Of a DNA stretch of 64,000 nt, positions 25,701 through 34,259 are shown piece by piece (position 1 is the stretch's first letter; every line of letters starts with the position of its first letter). The notes beneath the pieces are model-generated. The model had not been told where the DNA came from and did no database searches. It saw only the letters and a program-made list of their open reading frames with translations. The position numbers were made by a program, and so were the translations under genes. The DNA lies in assembly GCF_000764185.1 (NCBI RefSeq), contig NZ_JQEC01000051.1:1-64000 (forward strand), given 5' to 3'. This DNA is from Colwellia psychrerythraea (GTDB lineage Bacteria; Pseudomonadota; Gammaproteobacteria; Enterobacterales; Alteromonadaceae).

Positions 25701-26677
25701 TCGGCATCAAGATCTGGACCATCACAAATACCGTCATTATCAGTATCTAGTCGCTCTAAGGAGTCTAATGGGCATTTATCTAGAGCATCAGATACACCAT
25801 CACCATCATCATCGCTATCGGCATTGTTGCCTATGCCATCATTATCAGTATCGACGGTTTCAGAGGCATCGAGAGGTAAAGCATCATTGACATCCAAGGT
25901 ACCATCGCCATCATCATCAGTATCGGTATTATTACCGGTGCCATCAAGGTCGGTGTCATACCACTCAGTATTATCATAAGGGAAAACATCAAGGGTATTT
26001 ACAATACCATCACCATCAAGATCAGCATCTTGCGCATTACCTACACCATCACCATCAAGATCGGCATTAACATTAAAATCTAATGGAAAGGCATCATTGA
26101 CATCATTTACGCCATCACCATCATCATCAATGTCAGCGTTATTACCAATACCATCAAGATCGGTATCTATGGTTTCTAATGGATCGAGAGGAAATTGGTC
26201 GTAAACATCGAGCACACCATCGCCATCATCATCACTATCGGCATTATTACCTAAACCATCCAGATCAGTATCTAAACTTTCTAACGGATTTAGCGGAAAA
26301 ACATCAAGCAGATCAGGTACACCATCGTTATCATCATCGGTATCGGTATTGTTACCTAGACCATCGTTATCAGTGTCAAGCCACTCGCTGGGATCTTTAG
26401 GCAGGGGATCATAAAGGTTAATAGCAAGATCGCCATCATCGTTATTGTCTGGACCACCGTCAACACCGTTAAGAAGACCATCACCATCAACATCAGGATC
26501 GCTATTATTACCGATACCATCAAGATCGGTATCAATCCATTCGAGTGGATCAGCGGGAAAAAGATCGACACTATCATCATAACCATCACCATCGGTATCA
26601 ATAGCAAAAACAGAGCTGCTGATGATTAGGGTCAGTATGGCTAAAAATTTAAAACAACGTATTTTATACTTCAACAC
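22727..26677 (-). CDS. Large secreted TSP3-repeat calcium-binding protein with choice-of-anchor U domain and C-terminal sorting tail
   Basis: About 1316 residues. The signal peptide MLKYKIRCFKFLAILTLIISSSVFA is followed by 19 units of about 36 residues of the form DTDxDGxGNNADxDDDGDG...FPLD, Asp-rich thrombospondin type 3-like loops that bind Ca2+. A HYR/Calx-beta-like middle follows, then a choice-of-anchor U segment (DGGANDADGLANGVIDDPGG) and a tail SSSGSFSCLALLSLMLLLAKRR: small residues, one TM helix, then Arg/Lys. This is the GlyGly-CTERM style of sorting signal cut by rhombosortase, and such a protease is at 30263. The frame is open to a TTG at 26728, but GGAG at 26686-26683 favours GTG 26677 or TTG 26674. 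Likely surface or secreted, adhesin-like; the ligand is unknown. Confidence 0.9.
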   Translation of the reverse strand: MLKYKIRCFKFLAILTLIISSSVFAIDTDGDGYDDSVDLFPADPLEWIDTDLDGIGNNSDPDVDGDGLLNGVDGGPDNNDDGDLAINLYDPLPKDPSEWLDTDNDGLGNNTDTDDDNDGVPDLLDVFPLNPLESLDTDLDGLGNNADSDDDGDGVLDVYDQFPLDPLETIDTDLDGIGNNADIDDDGDGVNDVNDAFPLDFNVNADLDGDGVGNAQDADLDGDGIVNTLDVFPYDNTEWYDTDLDGTGNNTDTDDDGDGTLDVNDALPLDASETVDTDNDGIGNNADSDDDGDGVSDALDKCPLDSLERLDTDNDGICDGPDLDADGDGEPDATDIFPLDLTEQFDLDGDGLGDNSDADIDGDGFANAGDAFPLDLNEYIDTDGDGTGNNADLDDDGDTVLDNLDAFPLDINESVDTDGDGIGNNTDADDDDDGIADGSDAFPLNLLEDRDTDGDGTGNVADPDDDNDGILDGSDAFPFDPLESVDTDGDGIGNNADSDDDTHQVTLAGDGYPDSVDDFPLNPAEWLDTDSNGIGNNADTDDDGDGEPDATDRYPLNANEQKDSDGDGVGDNADSDDDNDGFTDVIDAFDNDPLEWFDTDNDGIGNNADIDDDGDGRADSIDLFPLDASEWLDADNDGLGDNSDSDDDNDGIRDVDDAFPNNPIEGSDTDGDGLGNIFDNDDDNDGFLDFEDQLPLDASEHIDTDGDLVGNNADLDDDGDNMSDEFELLYNFDPLNADDALLDTDFDGITNAGEALAGSHPLLDDYAPIISPPQAVHINAEHTFTALNINRLIDLTNVTVRDGLDGGNCCGLTALGFETGDKNVSSGLVTVLWRAVDNAGNIATVPQVLNIHPLVNFSAAQVVAEGGIARVGVVLSGPAPAYPVTLPLTISGSVDVADYNLADTKIVIAQGIAGFIDINLNNDFQIEGDEELIVSFEQGVNAGVHAKQIITVTEGNVAPNINLAVWQKGIQVASIAKNDGEVSVTLAIEDSNTQDSHQIDWQIPDYLNATLSSDKLQFVFPAESVILPDENKGLITLSVTVTDSGNSTNSGSEELSQTKQVFLPLLATQKTLRNLDSDRDGISDIDEGFSDEDLDGLPAYMDNSTIPYLQPLHVNAAVVKLAETEPGLQLKLGKFALLQNSDGLLLSQQEILATGLVAQDSLVNTLGYFDFEIHNIMPFGRSVAIVLPLGDTLVEYSVYRKINAEQQWTDFVEDSNNLLASSQAVNGVCPPPHSELYQVGLNVGDTCLKLVIEDGGANDADGLANGVIDDPGGIAVVDNKTISLDVTPEKSSSGSFSCLALLSLMLLLAKRRVRFR
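24460..26610 (-). repeat. 19 tandem TSP3-type units, period about 108 bases
   Basis: Each unit encodes about 36 residues with a GxGNNxD core. The unit near 25140-25190 carries a local insertion (DDDTHQVTLAGDGYPDS). The repeats give long spurious frames on the opposite strand, rich in Ser/Pro or His/Gln. Confidence 0.95.
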
Positions 26678-26861
26678 ACGTTCTCCAAAGAAGATGTTAA
26701 CTGGAGTTATTGCCAGAGGTTTAGTCAACTAGGCTTTAGTAAATCTTTAAGGCACAGCGGATATTTAAGTAACTTAACTGCAATTTTCCATTTACAGATA
26801 ATCGTTATAACGGCCAGTTCATTTAAAACTTAAATCTTTAAACAGGTTATTGTGTTGATTT

Positions 26862-27464
26862 TCAATAACCCACTTGGCGACCAAATCGATAATTAAAGCC
26901 TATAAATAAGGTGCTGATACTGCCAAAGTCTGAATAGCTAGGGTAGTGTTTAACACCGATATGCATGGCAGAATTTTTAGTAAAGCTTTTTTGCAGAGAA
27001 ATAGATATTACCGGATTAATATCTCCTTGCTCAGCAAAGTAAATGTCATCACGGTCAAAATCCGGTCTAAAAACTAATTTATGCTCACTTATGTTAACAG
27101 CAGCACCGAGTTGAAATTCAACCATAAGACTACTGATGAATTTATCGTATGACTTGGGGTAATAGCGATATCCTAAAGATAAGTCGATTGTTTGTATGGC
27201 AAAATCAAAACCAGCTTTATCCCATGCATCACTTGTTTCATCCAAGTCGCTAATGGCAACATTCTCTAGTCGGTTGTAACTAACTTGCCAATTAAATGCT
27301 TTTTGATTAAAAAATTCATCGCCTATTGAAAGGCTATATCCAAAGCTTTTGTCTTGGTCTACTTTATGTAGCTGTACTGAACTTTCAAGTGCGTGAGCAT
27401 TGCCAAACACCATTATCATTACCAGAGCCAACATTTGGGCAATATATTGAAGGTTTTTCGCCAT
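26862..27464 (-). CDS. Outer-membrane beta-barrel protein, hypothetical
   Basis: 200 residues with a signal peptide (MAKNLQYIAQMLALVMIMVFGNAHA) and alternating amphipathic strands ending in aromatic residues (LSLGYRYYPKSYDKF, MHIGVKHYPSYSDFG, LFIGFNYRFGRQVGY). It closes with an aromatic C-terminal residue, as expected for BAM-assembled barrels. About eight strands are plausible. No family name can be given. It stands alone, 398 bases before the ggt stop on the same strand. Function unknown. Confidence 0.75.
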   Translation of the reverse strand: MAKNLQYIAQMLALVMIMVFGNAHALESSVQLHKVDQDKSFGYSLSIGDEFFNQKAFNWQVSYNRLENVAISDLDETSDAWDKAGFDFAIQTIDLSLGYRYYPKSYDKFISSLMVEFQLGAAVNISEHKLVFRPDFDRDDIYFAEQGDINPVISISLQKSFTKNSAMHIGVKHYPSYSDFGSISTLFIGFNYRFGRQVGY

Positions 27465-27630
27465 GACTATTTATACTCCTGCCAACAATTTGTTGGTATT
27501 TAGTCGGTATTAGTGGGACTACTAATAAATACAACTAAGCAATTTTCACACCAGTACCACCGTCATTTCATTGACTATGACAATATCAATCACAATGACT
27601 ATAAATCAATACCTCAATTACAATAACACT

Positions 27631-29391
27631 TTAACGCCCTAAGACAACACCTTCCCGACGAGGGTCTGCGCCACCAACAAGTCCATTTTTATTTATTTCA
27701 ATGGCATGCAAACCACTGTTTAATGCCCTCACATTAACTTGATGGCCTCTTTTTTCAAGTGCTGGTTTTAATTTGGCAATGTCCGTACCTATTTCAAGCG
27801 TGGTAACGTGATTTCGGTTGGTCACTTTAGGTAAGTTTATCGCTTGTTGTACATTAAGCTGCCAATCTAAAATACCAACAATAGTTTGCGCGACATAATT
27901 AATTATGCGGCTACCACCAGGTGCCCCCACAAGTAATCGTAAGGTATTATCTTCGTTAAACACCATCATTGGCGCCATAGAGCTACGTGGTCTTTTTAGC
28001 GGTTGAACCCGATTCGCAACCAGTTTTCCATTACGCTTTGGTGTAAGAGAAAAATCAGTTAACTGATTATTCAAAATAAAGCCCTGCACCATTAATGCTG
28101 AACCAAAGCCATTTTCAATACTGCTGGTCATTGATATAGCATTACCATTTTTATCAACAACGACTAAATGCGTAGTAGATGGCCTTTCAATCGCGTTATC
28201 ATTAGCAAGTACTAAACTATTTTTTGGACTACCGGCAACGGCCTGCCCCATATCAAATTTATCATCAATAATCGCGGCGCGTTTCGCTATATAATCAGCT
28301 GCCAATAACCCTTCAATAGGTACGCTAACAAAATCACTATCGGCAATATATTTATTTCTATCGGCGAAAGCTAACCTTGAGCTCTGAGTAAATAGATGTA
28401 CTGCAGGTAAAGAGTTAGGTGCGTATTGCGCTAGTTCAAATGATTGTAATTGCGCTAATATTTGGATAACGCTGATACCACCAGAGCTTGGCGGCGCCAT
28501 GCCACACACTTTATACTGATGATACGGGCCACAAACTGATGGTCGCTCTATTGCTTGATATGATTTCATGTCTTCAAGGCTTAATAGACCGGGTGAAATA
28601 GGTGATTTTTGCACTTTTTCAACAATTTTTTTCGCTATCCAGCCTTGATAAAACACTTCAACCCCCTCTTTAGCGATACTACGTAGGGCTATAGCAAGTT
28701 TAGGATTCTTTAAGGTATCACCGGCTTTTACACCAATACCATTGGGTGAAAAATATTCTTTAATTTCAGGTAAAATATGAATACCTGGATTAAAGTTCAT
28801 GCCTAATAATTTCTCTAGTCGCGGGGAAACAACAAAACCGTTCTCAGCCAGTTTTATTGCTGGCTGAAATAATGTCTGCCAAGGTAAAATACCAAATTGC
28901 TGGTGAGACTTACTCAGCGCAGCAAGCAGACCTGGAACACCAACAGACTTCCCGCCAATAACGGCATCAGCCCAGTGCAACGGTTTGCCCTGTTCATTTA
29001 AAAACAATTCACTTGTCGCCAATTGCGGCGCCGTTTCTCTACCGTCAAATGTAGTTAATTGCTGTTTTTTATTATGCCAATGCAGCATAAAAGTACCACC
29101 ACCAAGACCCGATGATTGTGGCTCTACTAAACTCAGTACAAGCTGTGCGGCAATAGCGGCATCAACAGCACTGCCGCCTTTATCCAGCATATCCAGTCCG
29201 GCTTGACTTGCGTATGGGTTAGCAGCAACAACCATATACTGTTTTGCATGTACGGCTTTCTTTTGATTAAAACCCGTTGCAGCTTCAGGTTCACGTATTT
29301 CACGTTTAGCCTCTACCACAGGACTTAATAGCAGTTGAGTAATAATTAATGTTAGCGTTGAAAGTCGTAATAAAAGTGAACTATGGTACAT
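27631..29391 (-). CDS. ggt: Gamma-glutamyltransferase (glutathione hydrolase), periplasmic
   Basis: 586 residues with a signal sequence (about 1-29), the N-terminal helix-rich large-subunit region (DKGGSAVDAAIAAQLVLSLVEPQSSGLGGG), and the autocatalytic cleavage site ERPSTTHLVVVD, where Thr406 becomes the N-terminus and nucleophile of the small subunit. The GGSRI motif and final GGADPRREG are family-typical. It cleaves or transfers the gamma-glutamyl group of glutathione in the periplasm. ATG 29391 is preferred to an adjacent TTG; GGAAA lies upstream. It starts 9 bases after the DTW-protein stop, so they form one transcript. Confidence 0.95.
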   Translation of the reverse strand: MYHSSLLLRLSTLTLIITQLLLSPVVEAKREIREPEAATGFNQKKAVHAKQYMVVAANPYASQAGLDMLDKGGSAVDAAIAAQLVLSLVEPQSSGLGGGTFMLHWHNKKQQLTTFDGRETAPQLATSELFLNEQGKPLHWADAVIGGKSVGVPGLLAALSKSHQQFGILPWQTLFQPAIKLAENGFVVSPRLEKLLGMNFNPGIHILPEIKEYFSPNGIGVKAGDTLKNPKLAIALRSIAKEGVEVFYQGWIAKKIVEKVQKSPISPGLLSLEDMKSYQAIERPSVCGPYHQYKVCGMAPPSSGGISVIQILAQLQSFELAQYAPNSLPAVHLFTQSSRLAFADRNKYIADSDFVSVPIEGLLAADYIAKRAAIIDDKFDMGQAVAGSPKNSLVLANDNAIERPSTTHLVVVDKNGNAISMTSSIENGFGSALMVQGFILNNQLTDFSLTPKRNGKLVANRVQPLKRPRSSMAPMMVFNEDNTLRLLVGAPGGSRIINYVAQTIVGILDWQLNVQQAINLPKVTNRNHVTTLEIGTDIAKLKPALEKRGHQVNVRALNSGLHAIEINKNGLVGGADPRREGVVLGR

Positions 29392-29400
29392 CAAGTTTCC

Positions 29401-30102
29401 TCAAAGAGTCTTATGCTCAGGTCTAAAAGATAATTGGAACTGGTTAAATTGTTTAAATTTTTCAAGTAACGGCTGATACTTTCCCGCATTTTCAGGACTA
29501 ACCTTGTTCGTGTTAATATGAAAATCTGCTGAGCCATCCGGCGCTAATAAATCATTATGTTCTAACAAAGCTAAAGCATAACAGCTTGCTTCCAAACTAG
29601 ATAAAGCATTTTTTTTAGCTACTTTTCGAATTTGGTATTGTCCTGCATTCGCCAAATACTCTGGTAAACAAACTTGTGATAACTGCTGTAATTTTGTTGA
29701 TAACATAAACATACGGTATGCTTTTTTCCAGGTACCATCAAGAATAACAAGACAAAGTGGCTTAGATTTCTCATTAACTTCGTCAATAGTAAACTCAAGG
29801 TTAATCAATGTCGCTAATGAATTATTGTTAAGTATATTCGCTTGCTGTCCTGGGTAGAGTAGGACTGGCTGATATTTAGTCAAAACCTTTGAAAAGCAAT
29901 TATCACTATCGAAAGACTCACCAACAATAACTTGGCACTTACGCAATGATTTAGCTAATAAAGCAACAGTGCCTTTAGTGTGCGACACTTCACTCGGGTG
30001 CTGTAAAACAACGACATGGATATCATTTGCTATATCAGCAGTAAAAGCACAGATACAAGCATTTTCGGGACGGTTACAATTGGGGCAAAAAATTCGAGAC
30101 AT
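29401..30102 (-). CDS. DTW-domain protein, tRNA acp3U aminocarboxypropyltransferase (TapT/YfiP-like)
   Basis: About 233 residues. N-terminal zinc-type cluster CPNCNRPENACIC, then HPSEVSHTKGT, and the DTW-like signature LDGTWKKAYRMF. Enzymes of this family transfer the 3-amino-3-carboxypropyl group of SAM to a uridine of tRNA. The frame is open to 30177, but the extra 25 residues have no RBS or conserved motif; I take ATG 30102 (MSRIFCPNC). It shares a transcript with ggt. The exact uridine position is not readable from sequence. Confidence 0.88.
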   Translation of the reverse strand: MSRIFCPNCNRPENACICAFTADIANDIHVVVLQHPSEVSHTKGTVALLAKSLRKCQVIVGESFDSDNCFSKVLTKYQPVLLYPGQQANILNNNSLATLINLEFTIDEVNEKSKPLCLVILDGTWKKAYRMFMLSTKLQQLSQVCLPEYLANAGQYQIRKVAKKNALSSLEASCYALALLEHNDLLAPDGSADFHINTNKVSPENAGKYQPLLEKFKQFNQFQLSFRPEHKTL

Positions 30103-30262
30103 AGAATAGTAAAATAAAGCGCAATTAATAAAATAGTCATTGTATACTTTATTGATATCATATAAATGTTTTATCAATCAATTACTGATAAGCAGTCGGT
30201 AAAAATCTGATAACTTTAACTACCCATCTTTACCTATTACTATTAACCATTACGCTAAAAAC

Positions 30263-30865
30263 ATGACATTAACACTTAAAAACCTTCCTTTGAAAAAACA
30301 GCATTGCATGATTGTAGCTAGCGTAGCCTTTATCGCTATTCTAACCTTTGTATTTGATAGCAGTATTGCCGACCTTTTCGTTTATCAACACCAATTAATT
30401 AGCCAAGGAGAGCTGTGGCGAACTTTCACCGGACATTTTTTTCATACTAATGGTTTTCATCTGCTCTTTAACCTCGCGGCATTAATACTGCTGTGGGCAT
30501 TACATGGTCATTTTTATAGTTTAAAAAATTATAGCCTGTTGTTCATAACTTCAGCCTTAATATGCAGTGCCGGCCTGTATTATTTGTCGCCAGACATTCG
30601 CCAATATGTTGGCCTTTCTGGAGTTTTACACGGGATTTTCGTTTTTGGCGCTATCATGGATATTCGCCATCAAGATAAGACCGGCTATTTGTTATTTATC
30701 GGCGTATGGCTAAAAATAGCCCATGAACAGTTTTATGGAGCAAGTAAGCAAGTGTCGACGCTAATTAATGCTAGCGTCGCGATAGATGCACATTTATGGG
30801 GAGCAATAGGTGGTCTAATATTTAGCTGTTGTTACTTAATTTATTTATTTAACCGTAAAAAGTAA
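30263..30865 (+). CDS. rrtA: Rhombosortase (rhomboid-family sorting protease)
   Basis: 200-residue inner-membrane serine protease with about six TM helices. Catalytic Ser119 is in YVGLSGVLHG and catalytic His177 in AIDAHLWGAIGG; the early WRTFTGHFFHTNGFHLLFNL block matches the rhomboid loop. The short length and the SGVLHG form of the serine motif are those of rhombosortase, which cuts GlyGly-CTERM proteins. A likely substrate, the TSP3 protein, ends at 22727 on the other strand. It is transcribed away from the DTW gene. The ATG 30263 has no strong RBS. Confidence 0.88.
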   Translation: MTLTLKNLPLKKQHCMIVASVAFIAILTFVFDSSIADLFVYQHQLISQGELWRTFTGHFFHTNGFHLLFNLAALILLWALHGHFYSLKNYSLLFITSALICSAGLYYLSPDIRQYVGLSGVLHGIFVFGAIMDIRHQDKTGYLLFIGVWLKIAHEQFYGASKQVSTLINASVAIDAHLWGAIGGLIFSCCYLIYLFNRKK

Positions 30866-30915
30866 ACACCACACCGAGAAAGCAAACAACTGATACCTGA
30901 TAAATAACACCTGAC

Positions 30916-30957
30916 AAATAAAAAGACCAAATGCATTAACATTTGGTCTTTTTATTT
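30916..30957. terminator. Bidirectional terminator between rrtA and galE
   Basis: Perfect 18-bp stem (30916-30933 with 30940-30957) with loop CATTAA; the core is AAAAGACCAAATG/CATTTGGTCTTTT. A and T runs flank both sides, so it can stop transcription from both convergent genes. Confidence 0.93.
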
Positions 30958-30985
30958 CAATGATGAATCGGCTAAATCCTAACGA

Positions 30986-32008
30986 TTAAAAGCCGTTTGG
31001 ATTTTCAGACTGCCAACGCCAAGTATCTTGGATCATCGCCGTTAAGCCGAGCTTAGCTTGCCAACCTAATAGTTCCTTTGCTAGTGAGGCATCAGCATAT
31101 ACAGTTGCTAAATCTCCAGCTCTACGTGGTACAACTTGAAAAGGAATAGCTTGTTTACTAATTTCTTTAAAGGTATTCACAATTTCTAATACTGACGTAC
31201 CATTACCTGTGCCAAGATTAATCGCCTGACAACCTTTCACTGTGCCTTTAGCATGAGCTAAACTCTCTAAAGCTTTTACATGACCCTGCGCTAAATCTAC
31301 CACATGAATATAATCACGAACACCAGTACCATCCGAGGTATCATAATCGTCACCAAAAACTTGCAATTGCGCTAAACGGCCAACGGCAACTTGTGCAACA
31401 TAAGGCAACAAATTATTAGGTATACCGTTCGGGTTTTCACCAATCAAGCCTGATTGATGTGCGCCAATCGGATTAAAGTAACGTAAACAAGCAATAGACC
31501 AAGCCTCATCACTTTTAGCTAAATCAAAGAGGATATTTTCTACCATCAATTTTGTTTGGCCATAAGGATTAGTCGCCGAAGTTGCCATAGTTTCATTTAA
31601 TGGTGAAATGTTATTGCCATAAACCGTTGCTGATGAACTAAAAACTAAATTCTTCACCTGATGTCTAGCCATAACTTCCAGTAGGGTTAACGTGCCGGAA
31701 ACGTTATTTTGATAATAAGCCAGTGGAATTTCATTAGATTCACCCACCGCTTTTAAACCAGCAAAGTGGATAACTGCTTCTATTTTGTGTTGATTAAAAA
31801 TTTTCTCAAGTGCAGAAGTATCACAGATATCGGCTTTAATAAAAGTTACCGTTTTATTTGTTATTTTTTCAATACGTTCAAGTACTTTAGTTGACGAGTT
31901 TGTTAAATTATCAACAATGACTATCTCTTCATCTTTAGCACTTTTCAGTAATTCAACAACAGTATGACTACCAATATAGCCGGTACCACCCGTGATTAAT
32001 AAACTCAT
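30986..32008 (-). CDS. galE: UDP-glucose 4-epimerase
   Basis: 340-residue extended SDR converting UDP-glucose to UDP-galactose in the cytoplasm, for polysaccharide or lipopolysaccharide sugars. MSLLITGGTGYIGSHTVVELL holds the NAD-binding TGGTGYIG at 6-13. The SSSATVYG segment supplies Ser/Thr and the NPYGQTK segment the catalytic Tyr and Lys; the family block LRYFNPIGAHQSGLIGENPNGIPNNLLP is intact. Standard length. Single gene ending at a strong terminator; no gal operon is adjacent. Confidence 0.96.
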   Translation of the reverse strand: MSLLITGGTGYIGSHTVVELLKSAKDEEIVIVDNLTNSSTKVLERIEKITNKTVTFIKADICDTSALEKIFNQHKIEAVIHFAGLKAVGESNEIPLAYYQNNVSGTLTLLEVMARHQVKNLVFSSSATVYGNNISPLNETMATSATNPYGQTKLMVENILFDLAKSDEAWSIACLRYFNPIGAHQSGLIGENPNGIPNNLLPYVAQVAVGRLAQLQVFGDDYDTSDGTGVRDYIHVVDLAQGHVKALESLAHAKGTVKGCQAINLGTGNGTSVLEIVNTFKEISKQAIPFQVVPRRAGDLATVYADASLAKELLGWQAKLGLTAMIQDTWRWQSENPNGF

Positions 32009-32216
32009 ATCTATTCCTTTAAGTAATACTATTTAATAGAGGTAATTACAGCAAAGTAAATCACCTTAAAAATGTCATTCAATAGCTCTATTTTATAATT
32101 GATTTTCAATAAGTGAAAGCAAATAAATTATATATTCTATTCATTTGTGCATTTAACCAAGTAGTTTTATATTTTTGTTCTAAAATATATATAAAATAGA
32201 CCATAAGGATTTGATC

Positions 32217-34259
32217 ATGTTTGATTTTTGGCGCTTTCAATCTATCAACCAAGGAAGTTATAAATTATTATCATCTGAATTTGACTGGCTACTCGTTGCC
32301 CTATCAATTGTTGTTGCCATATTTGCATCATACTCAACGTTAGTTATTCTCGATCGTATCAGAGCTTCAGATAATCAAAAAATAATTAATTTCTGGCTGT
32401 TTTTTGGCTGTTTTGTGCTGGGAAGTGGCGTTTGGGCTATGCACTATACAGGGATGTTAGCATTTAAAATGCCAATGACCATGTCATTCAGCCTATTGAT
32501 AACGGCCTTATCGATACTACCTATTTTTATTGCCTCATACTTTACTTTACGCAAAATATCTCAGAGTAAATTTGACTTTTGGAATATACAATTATCGGCT
32601 TTATCCCTCGCTCTAGGTATTGGCACTATGCACTTTATTGGGATGGAGGCAATGAAATCTGAAGCTGTCATGGTATACAATTTGCCATTATTTCTTGCTT
32701 CTATTCTTGTCGCACATTTATTAGCAACCATCACGCTATACCTTACAGTGTTAGAAACAAGAATTGACCGTTATCAATTTATTGTCCGTATTCTTTGCTC
32801 TATTGTCATGGGTGGCACCGTAACGGCTATGCATTATACCGCAATGATATCCGTTTCTTTTTACGTACCAGATAATACTAAAATTGCACTGGAACACATG
32901 TCACATGGCACTTTAGTCATCCCTGTTGCAATTGCAGGAATAATCTCAGTGTTGGTAGTCACAACAATATTATGTGCATTAATCGATAAGCGCTTGCAAG
33001 CCGCGGAGCTTTTAGTGAGAGAAAGCGCAATTAGAGAAAAAGATATTGTCGAGCACTTACCTGATGGCCTACTTGTTATTGATTCAAAGGGAAAAATTGT
33101 CTCCTCAAATACAGCAGCCCAAAATATGTTCAACTTACCCTGTGATGCGATAACAAAATTAATGATTGAGCAGCTTATTCCTTCCATTACTTATTCAAAA
33201 TTAGTCGATGATGTTGTTCTATTCGACCATGTCTTTTCAGGCCAGACCATCTTGATTGAGGGCAGAAAGAAAAATGGTGATACCTTTCCTATTGAAGCGC
33301 ATTTTTCAAAAATGACATTGGTTATCGATTATCAAATTATGTTTAGCTGCGTAATGCGAGACATCACCGAACGTGTCAATCTTGAAGCCCAGCTAAACCA
33401 AGCAAATAAATTAGAATCTATCGGGCAATTAGCTGCTGGCATTGCCCATGAAATTAACACCCCAACTCAATATGTTACTGATAACACATCATTTTTAAAA
33501 GGTGCTTTTGCAAGTTGTATTGATGTCATTAAATTTTGTCAAAACATCAGCAGTAAACCAACTGAAGATATCAACAAAGAAGATATAAATAAAATGAAGG
33601 GACTTTTATCTGATTCAGATATCGAATTTATATTGGAGGAAGTACCCTCAGCCATCACACAATCACTGGAAGGCTTACATCGGATTTCAACTATAGTAAA
33701 AGCGATGAAATCTTTCTCTCATCCAAGCAAAGGCGAGATGCAACTTACCAGTATTAGTGAAGCAATTGAAACAACAATTACTGTGGCACGTAATGAATGG
33801 CGTTATATCGCTGAATTAGTAACACAGTTTGATGATGATCTTCCGAAAATAATGTGTATCAGGGATGAACTGAATCAAGTCTTTCTTAATATCATTGTAA
33901 ATGCAACACATGCGATAGAGGAAAACTCAACTAAGTCTGGTCAAATTGATGGCAAAATAAAAATTTTAGCCACCAGACAAGGAGAGAATATTATTATTAA
34001 GGTAGTAGATAATGGCGCGGGTATGACTGCTGAAACTCAGGAACGAATTTTTGACCCTTTTTATACTACAAAGGATGTTGGTAAAGGTACGGGGCAAGGA
34101 CTTAGCTTGGCCTATTCCGTCATTGTCGATCGTCATAAAGGTAAAATTGAAGCACACTCTATTTTAGGTGAAGGAACTACTTTTACTATTTCTTTACCGA
34201 TTGATAATGATTTAAATCTAGAAGATGTATCACTAACATTAGAAAAGGATTTCATATGA
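32217..34259 (+). CDS. Membrane sensor histidine kinase: MHYT-PAS-HisKA-HATPase
   Basis: 680 residues. The N-terminal third is a seven-helix MHYT domain with three copies of its motif (AMHYTGM, TMHFIGM, AMHYTAM), thought to bind a metal such as copper and sense O2, CO or NO. Then a PAS domain (about 275-390), the phosphoacceptor helix with His411 in GIAHEINTP, and the ATPase with NIIVNATHAIEEN (N box), DNGAGMT (G1) and GTGQGLSLAYSV (G2). ATG 32217 has AAGGA 7 bases upstream. The last four bases overlap the next gene (ATGA), so signal passes within one transcript to the REC-HDOD protein. Confidence 0.93.
   Translation: MFDFWRFQSINQGSYKLLSSEFDWLLVALSIVVAIFASYSTLVILDRIRASDNQKIINFWLFFGCFVLGSGVWAMHYTGMLAFKMPMTMSFSLLITALSILPIFIASYFTLRKISQSKFDFWNIQLSALSLALGIGTMHFIGMEAMKSEAVMVYNLPLFLASILVAHLLATITLYLTVLETRIDRYQFIVRILCSIVMGGTVTAMHYTAMISVSFYVPDNTKIALEHMSHGTLVIPVAIAGIISVLVVTTILCALIDKRLQAAELLVRESAIREKDIVEHLPDGLLVIDSKGKIVSSNTAAQNMFNLPCDAITKLMIEQLIPSITYSKLVDDVVLFDHVFSGQTILIEGRKKNGDTFPIEAHFSKMTLVIDYQIMFSCVMRDITERVNLEAQLNQANKLESIGQLAAGIAHEINTPTQYVTDNTSFLKGAFASCIDVIKFCQNISSKPTEDINKEDINKMKGLLSDSDIEFILEEVPSAITQSLEGLHRISTIVKAMKSFSHPSKGEMQLTSISEAIETTITVARNEWRYIAELVTQFDDDLPKIMCIRDELNQVFLNIIVNATHAIEENSTKSGQIDGKIKILATRQGENIIIKVVDNGAGMTAETQERIFDPFYTTKDVGKGTGQGLSLAYSVIVDRHKGKIEAHSILGEGTTFTISLPIDNDLNLEDVSLTLEKDFI

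Noticed and set aside
24687-26400. Long forward-strand frames (110, 236 and 103 residues) rich in Ser/Pro or His/Gln
   Set aside because: They are antisense to the TSP3 repeats. The Asp-Gly codon periodicity of the real gene makes stop-free frames on the other strand, with no RBS and no family features.
24460-26610. Dockerin or RTX identity for the Asp-rich repeats
   Set aside because: The 36-residue period and GxGNNxD core fit TSP3-type units; RTX needs nonapeptide GGxGxDxxx and dockerins come in pairs, not 19 copies.
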